Shown: positions 8,579-17,195 of the stretch, in pieces
Layout of the letters: each line of letters starts with the position of its first letter
Numbering within the stretch: position 1 is the stretch's first letter
Assembly: GCA_016712105.1 (NCBI GenBank)
Contig: JADJRU010000004.1
Span: forward strand, 62,001-126,000
Reading direction: 5' to 3'
From: Ahniella sp.
GTDB taxonomy: Bacteria; Pseudomonadota; Gammaproteobacteria; Xanthomonadales; Ahniellaceae
Length of the DNA stretch: 64,000 nucleotides
Notes under the pieces: generated by a model
What the model was told of the DNA's origin: nothing
The model's input: only the letters and a program-made list of their open reading frames with translations
The model's database searches: none
Program-made: the position numbers and the translations under genes

Positions 8579-10030
8579 ATGACGGATGTGATCCACATTG
8601 CCGAGCGTCGGCTGTTGACGCCTACAGGCCTGAGTGTCGACGACCTCGATCGGGTCTTCGCGCAGTTGCTCGGCCCCGGCATTGATGCGGGTGATCTCTA
8701 TTTCCAGCACAGCCGTCACGAAAGCTGGGTACTGGAAGACGGCATCGTCAAAGAAGGGACCCATTCGATCGAGCAGGGTGTGGGCGTCCGCGCCATCACC
8801 GGCGAGAAAACCGGGTTTGCCTATACTGACGACCTGGTGCTGCCTGCCTTGATGGAAGCCGCCAGCAGTGCGCGGGCCATTTCGAAAGCCGGACAGGACG
8901 GCCGCCGACAGTCACTGATGCGGCGTCAAGCCGATCGCGCACCTTTGTATGCGGCGGAAGATCCGGTCGAATCGATTCCGGTCGAGCGAAAGGTTGCGTT
9001 GCTGCGAGAAATCGATGCGTTCGCCCGATCCATTGACCCGCGTGTGCGCCAAGTGGTTGTGTCGTTGTCTGCCGTCGCGGACACCATCCTGCTCGCTCAT
9101 AGTGACGGCACGTTTGCCGCCGACGTACGGCCGCTCGTCCGCTTCAACGTGCAAGTGATCGTGGAAAGCAACGGTCGCCGCGAACAGGCATCGGCCGGTG
9201 GTGGCGGCCGCATGAGTTACGCCGACCTGCTGAACTCCGACTTCGCGCAGCGTCAGGCGCGCGAGGCCGTTCGCCAGGCGCTGGTGAATCTCGAAGCCGT
9301 CGATGCGCCGGCAGGCGAAATGCCGGTAGTGCTCGGCCCGGGTTGGCCAGGTGTGCTGCTGCATGAAGCGGTAGGCCATGGCCTCGAAGGTGATTTCAAT
9401 CGCAAGGGCCTGTCGGCATTCAGCGGCCCAATCGGCGAACAGGTCACGAGCCCCTTGTGCACCGTGGTCGATGACGGCACGCTGGCCAGTCGCCGCGGCT
9501 CGTTGAACGTGGATGATGAAGGCACACCCACCCGCTGCACCACACTGATCGAAAACGGCAGGCTGGTCGGTTACATGCAGGACAAACACAACGCCGGCCT
9601 GATGGACACCGCGCCGACCGGCAATGCGCGCCGCGAAAGTTTTGCGCACCTGCCCATGCCGCGCATGACCAACACCTATCTGCAACCCGGTGACAGCGAC
9701 CCGAATGACATCATCGCTTCCGTCGATCGCGGCATTTACGCCGTCAACTTCGGCGGTGGCCAGGTCGACATCACCTCCGGCAAATTCGTGTTCTCGGCCA
9801 GCGAGGCGTACCTGATCGAAGGCGGCAAGGTCACACGACCGGTGAAGGGCGCCACCCTCGTCGGTTCAGGCCCCGAAGTCATGCAGCGGATCGTCATGCT
9901 CGGCAATGACCTCAAGCTCGATGCCGGTGTCGGCATCTGCGGCAAGGATGGACAGAGTGTGCCCGTTGGCGTGGGCCAGCCTACGCTGAAGATATCGGCG
10001 ATGACGGTGGGCGGTACGCAAGCGGGGTAG
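8579..10030 (+). CDS. tldD: TldD metalloprotease subunit
   Basis: TldD partner of the TldD/TldE(PmbA) protease, which cleaves unfolded peptides and CcdA-like antitoxins and matures some peptide antibiotics. The zinc motif HEAVGHGLEGD (HExxxH) is present at about residues 262-272, along with the N-terminal beta-rich region and the late family segment FVFSASEAYLIEGGKVT. Length 483 aa is typical. The ATG at 8579 is preceded by aaggac. No tldE/pmbA lies in this window. A diverged 14-codon copy of this gene's 3' end sits at 11385-11426. Confidence 0.93.
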   Translation: MTDVIHIAERRLLTPTGLSVDDLDRVFAQLLGPGIDAGDLYFQHSRHESWVLEDGIVKEGTHSIEQGVGVRAITGEKTGFAYTDDLVLPALMEAASSARAISKAGQDGRRQSLMRRQADRAPLYAAEDPVESIPVERKVALLREIDAFARSIDPRVRQVVVSLSAVADTILLAHSDGTFAADVRPLVRFNVQVIVESNGRREQASAGGGGRMSYADLLNSDFAQRQAREAVRQALVNLEAVDAPAGEMPVVLGPGWPGVLLHEAVGHGLEGDFNRKGLSAFSGPIGEQVTSPLCTVVDDGTLASRRGSLNVDDEGTPTRCTTLIENGRLVGYMQDKHNAGLMDTAPTGNARRESFAHLPMPRMTNTYLQPGDSDPNDIIASVDRGIYAVNFGGGQVDITSGKFVFSASEAYLIEGGKVTRPVKGATLVGSGPEVMQRIVMLGNDLKLDAGVGICGKDGQSVPVGVGQPTLKISAMTVGGTQAG

Positions 10031-10638
10031 TCCCGACCAGAACCTTCCGCGAAAGTACTTTGCCAGTCGATTCATTCGATGCTGCTCGCAGATGGATCAG
10101 CGCCGGATTGATTGAGCAGGCTGTTGAGAAACAGCCTGTTCGTGTGCGATTTGGATGGCGTCGCCAAGATTCAATCACGCAAGCAATTGATTCCTCCTGA
10201 GCGAGTCCGTGCGTGCACCGGACTCACGACGTTGCACCCGATCACCGCAGTTTCGGATGGTCAAGGGGCACGACGCTGATCGCAATAACGGATTCGCGAT
10301 GTATGCCGTGAAGCACGGTATGCCAAATGGTTCGCCTGGCAGCCCGTCGATGACTGCGCCGAGGCCGAGCGCGAGTGCAACCATCAACGTACCCGATACA
10401 AAAACATTGCCGCTTCCGCGGCGCTGCGCAGGGCAGGGTACTGGGCAGGATCTGCAACCGCCTCGGTACGGCAACCAACGCATTGTGTGCCGCGCTCACC
10501 GGCGCAGTGACGAGTGCGCCAGCGCACCGACCCTCTGATGCACGCGGCATAAGCTGGGTCATCTCTGCAGTGCAGTCGGCGTGCGTTCGCGGCGATCGTC
10601 ATTGCAGCTTCCAACCGCATCGCAATTGGAGAAACACC
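10031..10638. other. Gene-poor stretch after tldD
   Basis: About 600 bases with no convincing gene. Short open frames on both strands lack family-like composition and ribosome-binding sites. It holds the hairpin at 10117-10138 and, at its right end, the ribosome-binding site (attggag) of the lipoprotein gene. It may be decayed coding sequence, since a tldD fragment lies on the far side of the lipoprotein gene. Confidence 0.5.
10117..10138. repeat. Perfect 9-bp palindrome related to the orn-tldD repeat
   Basis: caggctgtt-gaga-aacagcctg forms a perfect stem-loop. It shares the caggctgtt core with 8458-8466, and ggatggcg, also present in the first element's hairpin, follows shortly after. No T-run follows, so I class it as a dispersed extragenic palindrome and not a terminator. 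Confidence 0.55.
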
Positions 10639-11088
10639 ATGCGCAAGGCACTCTCGAAATCCGCGCTCATCGCGCTTGGCACGTTGCTGGTAGCCGGCTG
10701 CTCGTCGCAGCCGCGTTATTCCGATCATGGTTATTCGGGCAACAATCGCTGTGACAGCTGCGGCACGATCGCGAACATCGAATCGGTCTGGGTCAACGAT
10801 TCACGCGTGGGCGGCGGTACCGTGCTCGGCGCGATCATTGGCGGCGCCATCGGCAACCAGGTCGGATCCGGCAGTGGTCGTCGCGCCGCCACGGTGGCCG
10901 GTGCGGTTGCTGGCGGCGTCATCGGGCACGAAATCGAAGATGATCGCCGCGATCAGCGGCGTGGTTTTCTCATCGAAGTGCCTCTCGACGATGGCCGTTA
11001 CGGCCAGGTCACGCAAATGCAGGATCCGCAGTTGCGCGTCGGCGACCGCGTGATCATCCGCGACGATCGCGTCTACGCCCTGCGTTGA
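10639..11088 (+). CDS. Glycine-zipper (SlyB/17-kDa-like) outer-membrane lipoprotein
   Basis: Lipoprotein of 149 aa. A signal peptide (MRKALSKSALIALGTLLVAG) ends at the lipobox LVAGC, with Cys-21 as the lipidation site. A Gly-rich double hairpin follows (GGGTVLGAIIGGAIGNQVGSG and AVAGGVIGHEIE), the glycine-zipper 2TM motif of SlyB/Rickettsia 17-kDa antigens. The C-terminal part is a small beta-rich domain (VGDRVIIRDDRVYAL). It is probably anchored in the outer membrane with a structural or stress role. The ATG at 10639 has attggag at good spacing. No operon partner is evident. Confidence 0.85.
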   Translation: MRKALSKSALIALGTLLVAGCSSQPRYSDHGYSGNNRCDSCGTIANIESVWVNDSRVGGGTVLGAIIGGAIGNQVGSGSGRRAATVAGAVAGGVIGHEIEDDRRDQRRGFLIEVPLDDGRYGQVTQMQDPQLRVGDRVIIRDDRVYALR

Positions 11089-11465
11089 AGCGGGGCTTAA
11101 GATATTGATACGGCCCAGGAGCCACCTGGTGAGGCAAGCCGCGCGCGAAGGCAGGCCAGAAGGCAAGCCGGACACCCAAAATCTGCGTGTTCCGGCCGGC
11201 GAGAGCAGGTCTTGGATCTTGAGTCTCGGCATTCCGCTGCTTTGGCCTTCGCCACGATCGAGATTCATCCAGACTTGGAACAGTGAACTCAGCCGGTTGA
11301 GATGAGATCAAGCGTGGCGCATCAGAATTCGCCGCATCGATTCAAACAGCCTTGGCGCGTCCAGGTTCGCAAAGAAGACCAGTCAAGGTTTCCGCAATGA
11401 CGGTGGGTGGGACTCAGGCGAGGTAGTTCACTGATCGGCAGTATCCTGCTTCTGCCCTGGGATGC
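11089..11465. other. Intergenic stretch holding a tldD 3' remnant
   Basis: Between the lipoprotein gene and the convergent propeller gene I find no supported open gene. The one recognisable item is the 42-bp tldD-like remnant at 11385-11426, described separately. Confidence 0.5.
11385..11426 (+). pseudogene. Remnant of a tldD 3' end (last 14 codons)
   Basis: Read in frame, this gives KVSAMTVGGTQAR then TAG; tldD at 9989-10030 ends KISAMTVGGTQAG then TAG. By hand, 33 of 42 bases match and most differences are at third positions, so the fragment was once under coding selection. No similarity to tldD is obvious upstream. It is best read as the surviving tail of a diverged tldD paralogue. Confidence 0.65.
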
Positions 11466-12969
11466 TCATTCGAATCCGTCGACAAACACATCGTCGGGAA
11501 TCATGTAAATCCCGAAATCGATTGCGAACGGGGCGTTGAATCCCGTCGCAGCGCCGCCGATGACTCGTGATGGTGCGATGTTGCCGTCGCCGCCGAGCGG
11601 GAACACCAGCACGTTGCCGAAGCCGCTGTTGGCAACAAACAACTCGTTCCCGCGGATGGCAATGTCGACAGCCGCAGCCAAGCCGGTTGCCGGCCCTGCG
11701 ATGGTTCGCAGAGGCGGGGTGTCACCCTGGGCGCTGCGGGGATAGACCCGAATACGGCCTTCCGCGTATTGCACCACGAACAGTTCGGTTGGCGTGCTGG
11801 CGAGACCCAGGTTGGTGCTGCCGAGCCCCGTGCTCACGCCGACCAGTGTCCGCAGTGGCGGCGTGCCTGCACTGGCGGTATCGGCATAGGTGAATATCGA
11901 ACTCCGCATTGAGGAAGTGGCCGGCAATGAACACTTCGCCGGAACTCGCATCGAGACCATAGGCGCCGGCCTCATTGATGATTCGCGTTGGTGGCACGTC
12001 ACCTTGTGCGTCGGCCGCAAAAATGCTGACTGGCGCAGTATCCGAGGCGGCAAACAGATTCGGACCAACCAATGTGATGTTGTAGACCGCGCCCAGGCCG
12101 GTAGCAGGGCCTTGAATCGTTCGAAGCGCCGGCACGTCGCCCAGACTGCCGAGCGCAAAGGCCTTGATATATCGACCAGTGCCGCTGGACACGTACAAGG
12201 TTTCCGAATCCAGAATCACGCCGCGCACATCGGACAGTCCCGTGTTGCCGCCGGCAAGCGTCACCAGGGGCGCAACGTCACCGCTGGCGTCCACGGGAAA
12301 CAGGCGAACGGCCTGGTTACCCGCATCACCAATCGCCACTACTTCAATCGGCGTACCGGCTTCCAGTCGAATGTTGTCGAAGCGCGTTCCGGGCGAAGCG
12401 TTGTCGTACAAACCGACCCGGCCGCGCAGATAGTTCATCCCGGGAGGATTCGTCACGGTAGTGAGGTCGAGTGTGCTGGCAGCCACTTTGGCGCCGTTGA
12501 CGTAAGCCCGCAGAATCGGACCATGTCCGGTGACCCGGATCCGGTTTGTGCCACTGCTGAGCGCAGGGGACAAGGTGGCCTGGCCATGGATCGTCCACGG
12601 TCCGGAATCCGGATCCGAGATGACGTGCCAGTACAGACTATCCGCAAAAACCACCAGCATCACACCAGCACTCGCATCCGAGTTCGTGCGCACCCACAAC
12701 CCGCCATCGACCGGCTGAACCAGATCCACCTCAAAACTGAAATCCGAAAGATCGTAGGGCAACAACGCAGCGGTGGGCGGAATATTGCCCGGCGTAGTCG
12801 ACGAATACTCGCCCGAGGCAACTTGCCAGGTTCCGCGAACGCTGGACCAAGGCAGTTGTGCCGTGTTGTCGAACGTGTCGCGCCAGACTGTGGCGGCGGA
12901 GGTGCTGGTAGCCATAAGCCACAGCAAACTGCCGAGCAAACATCGAGCCCTGCCTGAAGGGTGGGTCAT
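11466..12969 (-). CDS. Secreted beta-propeller-like repeat protein (frameshifted)
   Basis: Secreted or surface protein of about 500 aa. A signal peptide (to about residue 25, STSAA) is followed by a concanavalin/LamG-like N-terminal domain (about 27-205). At least five repeats of about 45-50 residues follow, with the pattern GDVxPxRTIxGxATGLxxxxxIxxxGNELFVANxGxGxVxVF, like NHL propeller blades. The C-terminus is VFVDGFE. Repeats continue in two frames: the 5' frame loses the pattern after HFLNAEFDI, and the repeat resumes as IFTYADTASAG one base out of frame, near 11897-11904. One extra base explains this. No enzyme motif is visible; ligand or adhesion function is a guess. Confidence 0.75.
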
Positions 12970-13029
12970 GCCTGATTGCTCCCTGTTGGGAAGATAAGGT
13001 CAGGCTAAGGCGAGGCTCAATGGAGCGTG

Positions 13030-13043
13030 TTGACGTGCGTCAA
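13030..13043. promoter_or_regulatory. Palindrome TTGAC-N4-GTCAA, possible FNR/DNR-like box
   Basis: ttgacg-tg-cgtcaa lies about 60 bp upstream of the propeller gene start. The spacing resembles FNR/Anr/DNR-family half sites (TTGAC/T with a 4-bp centre). No regulator of that type lies in the window, and the assignment is speculative. Confidence 0.3.
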
Positions 13044-13238
13044 TTGCGCGGGCATCTCAGACTTGGCAGGTCGCCATTCCTGGCGACTCGTTCTCGAAGG
13101 CAGTTGCGTTGAGATAGGATGACGGCGCGATTGTTCGTCCACGTCGGGTCTCTCCGCGGCGCTGTTGGGCTCTTTTGGGCGACCTTCGATAAGCTTGATT
13201 TGGTCGAACCTCGCCCGTGATGGAGTGCACGATAGAAA

Positions 13239-13841
13239 GTGATCAAACGTACCTTTGTAATGGTTGGATTCCTTTGCCTTTCTGGCAGCGCGTGTGCAGC
13301 CGATTCTCCAGTCGCAGATTTCCGACTCTGGCAAGCCAAGCCTGCCCGGACCATCGACAATTGTTTGATCACGGACTTCTTTACCACCCCATCAAAGCGA
13401 GGCCGACTCTGCGACTCGCTCGTCAAGCGAGCGGTCAACTGCGAAAACGGCGACGTGTCCTCTTATGAGGTCGACTATGTCGCCGTGAGGCGCAGAATTG
13501 GCCAACAATGCCATCAGCTCAATGCAGCCACTGATTTTTTTCCGAGGGGTGTCATTGGTGCCGATGAAGATCTGGCGCCCGTCCTTCTGAAGGCGTCCCG
13601 TTTGCTGGCCCGGGAATTCAAGAATCCGACGTCCGAATTCCGGAGTCTTGGTCCAGCCGCAATGGCCGAGCTCCGTGACATTCAAATGGCGGCGTTGGTG
13701 CATTTGGAACTCGAGGCAGGGGCTTCCTTGAGCGACGACTATTACAGGCTTTTTTTCCACCTCCCAAAATGCGGACAGGCAGTCGTCCTGTACCTTGGCT
13801 CGCGGAGATCTACCCATGAATGGGGATTCGTCATTGAATAG
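13239..13841 (+). CDS. Hypothetical secreted protein, 200 aa
   Basis: I do not recognise the family. The GTG at 13239 gives a clean signal peptide (MIKRTFVMVGFLCLSGSACA). The mature part has Cys residues at about 42, 58, 67, 93 and 178 and an amphipathic middle (LAPVLLKASRLLAREFKNPT). The C-terminus ends in a hydrophobic strand pair (QAVVLYLGSRR). It is probably periplasmic. Codon use looks less GC-biased than in flanking housekeeping genes. It pairs with the next gene on the same strand, also an orphan secreted protein. Confidence 0.6.
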   Translation: MIKRTFVMVGFLCLSGSACAADSPVADFRLWQAKPARTIDNCLITDFFTTPSKRGRLCDSLVKRAVNCENGDVSSYEVDYVAVRRRIGQQCHQLNAATDFFPRGVIGADEDLAPVLLKASRLLAREFKNPTSEFRSLGPAAMAELRDIQMAALVHLELEAGASLSDDYYRLFFHLPKCGQAVVLYLGSRRSTHEWGFVIE

Positions 13842-14012
13842 ATCAAGGATCGGGAACTTGGAACCAGAATCTGCTGATCGAGGCAGAGCGAACGGCACGT
13901 GCAGGCTCCACTGCGTGTCCGCATTGTTGGCGCTCGGCTTGGTGGCATCTGGGGTCTGCAGGGATTTTCCATGCCAATCGGAGCGGAACCACTTGGCCCA
14001 TGGGGTCAGCCG

Positions 14013-14759
14013 ATGAAGTGGCTGTCAAGCGTGGTTTTGGCATTCGCCTCGTGGGATGCAGTTGCTGAGTGTTCTGTCTCCCAACTTTGGGAAGGCGCTA
14101 CTGAACACACCGGGCTTGCTGCCTGGGCGACTGACAAGGACGTATCCTGGGAGCGAAGGTATCAATGGAATAGCGATGGATTCAGGATAGGCAAGTACTT
14201 CGAGTTTTTCAGCCAGATCAAGGACTCTTCCCTATGTTCATTTCAGGTCACCACGCTGGGAATTGAGGACCAGAATCTGATCTACAAGATGGACAAGTCT
14301 CGATCACGATTTGCGCCCAAGGCATGGACGTTTCTGTCAGAAAAGGAATTTGTCAGATTTGAGGATTCAGACCGTGCCTGTGTGGCATCTGAGTTCCCGG
14401 TTGGCTTCGTCGAAGTGCAAGGGCTTGGTCATGAAGAAGCAATGCTCATTGCCAGCAAGATTCAGCAGGACAAGTCGGTATTGCAGAAACAGGTTCAACG
14501 CGCGCAGTTTGACTCGTATATTTTTGAAGTGCTTCTGGGGGAATGGATTGCCAATCCTGAGTCGACTGTGATTTCGGTGCAAAAGGCGACCGATAGCCTT
14601 GCCATTGTCGCGATCGGCAATATTCAGGAGCGAGTATGTCGGCACGGTGATCTCAGCCTTGTTGTCAAGACAGCGGATGGGAGCATTGTGCATGTGACGG
14701 ACGCGTACGTTGACGGCAAGGCAATATCCGAGCTCGGACGCAAGTTCGACACGCAATAA
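14013..14759 (+). CDS. Hypothetical secreted protein, 248 aa
   Basis: Unrecognised. The frame is open from 13899, but the ATG at 14013 starts a signal peptide (MKWLSSVVLAFASWDAVAEC) and is preferred. The mature protein is mixed alpha/beta with an amphipathic central helix (about 145-175; EEAMLIASKIQQDKSV) and few Cys. Base composition is visibly lower in GC than in neighbours. The reading frame looks genuine from its length and signal peptide, but I can give no function. Confidence 0.55.
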   Translation: MKWLSSVVLAFASWDAVAECSVSQLWEGATEHTGLAAWATDKDVSWERRYQWNSDGFRIGKYFEFFSQIKDSSLCSFQVTTLGIEDQNLIYKMDKSRSRFAPKAWTFLSEKEFVRFEDSDRACVASEFPVGFVEVQGLGHEEAMLIASKIQQDKSVLQKQVQRAQFDSYIFEVLLGEWIANPESTVISVQKATDSLAIVAIGNIQERVCRHGDLSLVVKTADGSIVHVTDAYVDGKAISELGRKFDTQ

Positions 14760-15118
14760 CGCCCCGATCCGCTTCGAAGAGAATTTGGCATGAGTGTTGA
14801 TCGTACCCAGACAATCCATCGCACAGACCACTTGGCGGTTGACTGGATCATGCCCACCAGTAGTGGGGGCGAGATCAGAATCGGTGTGATCTACCGTGAC
14901 TCACCAAATGCAGAGCTGTGTCTGCATGCCGCATCAGGTTCGGGCGAGTCGGAATTGGCACAGCGACGAACATCTTGAAGGTCACTTCCGGGTTTGGCGG
15001 GGTTGGAAGAAGTGACCGGAATTGCAAGGGCACTCACACACTTTGACGCGCCGCACCTTGCTTTGTGCCCCCGGAAGACCGATGATCGGTAATTATTTGC
15101 AACACTCCTGGAGGCACC
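14760..15118. other. Intergenic region and leader of the cytochrome operon
   Basis: About 360 bases with no supported gene; a 62-codon frame at 14790 has no family resemblance or good ribosome-binding site. The right end carries a strong Shine-Dalgarno sequence, ctggagg at 15108-15114, for the next gene. The promoter for the coupled secreted protein/cytochrome pair is presumably here, but I see no clear -35/-10 pair. Confidence 0.5.
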
Positions 15119-17195
15119 ATGTCGGCCCGGCTTTTGGTCTCGGTTTTCGCGTTTCTCGCATTTGCCTCCGGAAGTGTTCCGGCCGCCACGACTCCCGCAT
15201 CACCCGTAAGCGCGGAGAAAGCTGCTCAAGTGCCGTCGCTTCCGCTGGCACTGAACCCCGCATACGACCGGCTGACGGTCCGAGGCGGCGAGGTTAGATT
15301 TATTTGGAACGAGAGTAACCTCGCGCTCTATGGGCTCGATCGGGGCACCAGTGCCAAGGCGAACCCGGAATTTGCACAGACAGAGTTTGCCCAATTCGAG
15401 CTTGGCACCAGAATGGAAGTCGACCTGTTCGGGCGTTCTGTCACTGGGCTTGCGGGTGGAGAGGGTGTGCTCCGGACGCCCTATCGCTTCAAAGCGAATG
15501 GTCGAAGCGTTGATGCGCGGAGCCTGATGGTGCGCGTGCGTCCAGGCGAACCACCGCGGATTGATCTTCAAGACAAATCCGGTCGTACGCTCTTTTACGT
15601 CGATCGCATCATGTACGAAATGCTCGAGAACGGAAACTTGTTCTTCATTCGCTCGGCAGACATTCGAATTGCTCCGTACCTAGCATCCTTGCTCAAACGG
15701 GACGACGCCGTCGATCAACAGATCGGCGAGTTGATGTCATCCATGCCGGTAGAGTCCCGGATATCAGCGGAATCTGCAAAAGCGTGTGGCACACCCAATT
15801 GGCCAGGAACTCAAGTGGCCGACCAACCGCTGGGTACGGTTTATCAAGCCGATGTGTTCATGTTCAATTTTACCGGCTCGTTGATGAGATGCAGCAACTG
15901 TTCGGGTGGTGAACCCAATAGTTGTGTGACCGTGGCAGGTTGTGGCGCTGGAACGACACATGTGATTTATGCGCCTTCGTCGACGCTGACCAACAGTCGT
16001 AACCGGGGAACGCTACTTGCGAACGTCCCCGGGGATCCACTGGGAACCAGTTCAGCGCCTTTTGCTGCCGATGTACCGTGGTGGCAGAAATTCACGGGGA
16101 ATTTTGCCCCGCATAATAATGATCAACACCCTTACTTGATTTGGAATCTGTTTCGTCTCGACACCGTTGATGGAGTCGAGCGTATGACTCATATCGGCCG
16201 ATCCCAGGTCAAACACGCCTTCCTTACGACCAATACGAACACCTACTCAGGTGATGGATGCGAGGGCTGCAACGGCAACCATGTTCTGGGCAAGTCTTGT
16301 GGCGACACCTATGGAACCGGCAACAACGATAGCGCCAATTCGCTTGGCCCTCGTTCCGAGATTGTGCCGGCAACCGGTATTTGGGGACGATGTGGATCCA
16401 TCTACGATCCCGATTGCAATGGATCGGAGAACTCCAGTGGCAACACCTCGCACACCAATCGCATGCGGGTTCCGGTGCCCGAGTTGACGCCAGTATCGGC
16501 TACGACCCGCTATCTGTTCGAGTCCTGGTACATCGTTCGGGATGACATCAATATCTACAACACTATGGCAACACGAAGTGTCGTTCCGACCCAGACGTCT
16601 CTGACCATGGCGGGCGTGCAGGGCTTCCTGCTTGGCCCGGCAATTGATCGATGGGTCAGTCCGAGCAGCGGTGATCCATTGGAGATCAATCGCGGTCTCG
16701 ACAAGAGCACGAGCAATGGCGAAGGGCACGTCAAGGTAGCCATGAAAGTGCGTGACCTCGGCAACGGGCTCTATCGATACGAAGTGGCCGTCCAGAATAT
16801 GGATTTTTCGCGTGCGGAAGTCGTCATTGGCAATGGTCCAGGCACGGATCAGGTCCCGCGCGTCATCAGCAACAACGGCTTCAACCGGATCAGCATCGCG
16901 CACGGGGGGGGCAACCATCACCGACATCAGCTATCGCGACGGCGATGCGCTGCGCAATGACTGGACCATCAATCAAACCGCCGACAAGCTGGAGTTTGTT
17001 GCGCCCAACGCAGCAGATAGCTTGAACTGGGGTGTAATGACGAACATCACGTTCACGGCGGACAAGGCGCCGGTGCCAGGTGTTGTCGAACTGGGTGTCA
17101 CTCGGGACGGAAGCGGGCAAGGATTTCCAGCATCCTATTCGGTCGACAGCTTCAAGGTTGGCACGCCGGCGATGTTTGCCAACGGCTTCGAATGA
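15119..17195 (+). CDS. Large Cys-rich secreted protein coupled to a multihaem cytochrome (frameshifted at G8)
   Basis: About 691 aa if one base is removed. A signal peptide (ending VPAATT) is followed by a beta-rich N-terminal part (about 40-210) and a Cys-rich centre with clusters RCSNCSGGEPNSC, GDGCEGCNGNH and GRCGSIYDPDC. The C-terminal beta domain ends MFANGFE. I do not recognise the family. The frame breaks in a run of eight G at 16904-16911: with seven G the protein reads on as HGGATITDISYRDGDALRN to the stop at 17195. That stop overlaps the ATG of the five-haem cytochrome gene (ATGA), so the two are coupled and probably act together outside the cytoplasm. An electron-transfer or surface-oxidation partner role is inference. 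Confidence 0.7.

Noticed and set aside
14790..14978. 62-codon frame before the cytochrome operon
   Set aside because: No ribosome-binding site, no family likeness, and a composition like intergenic sequence.
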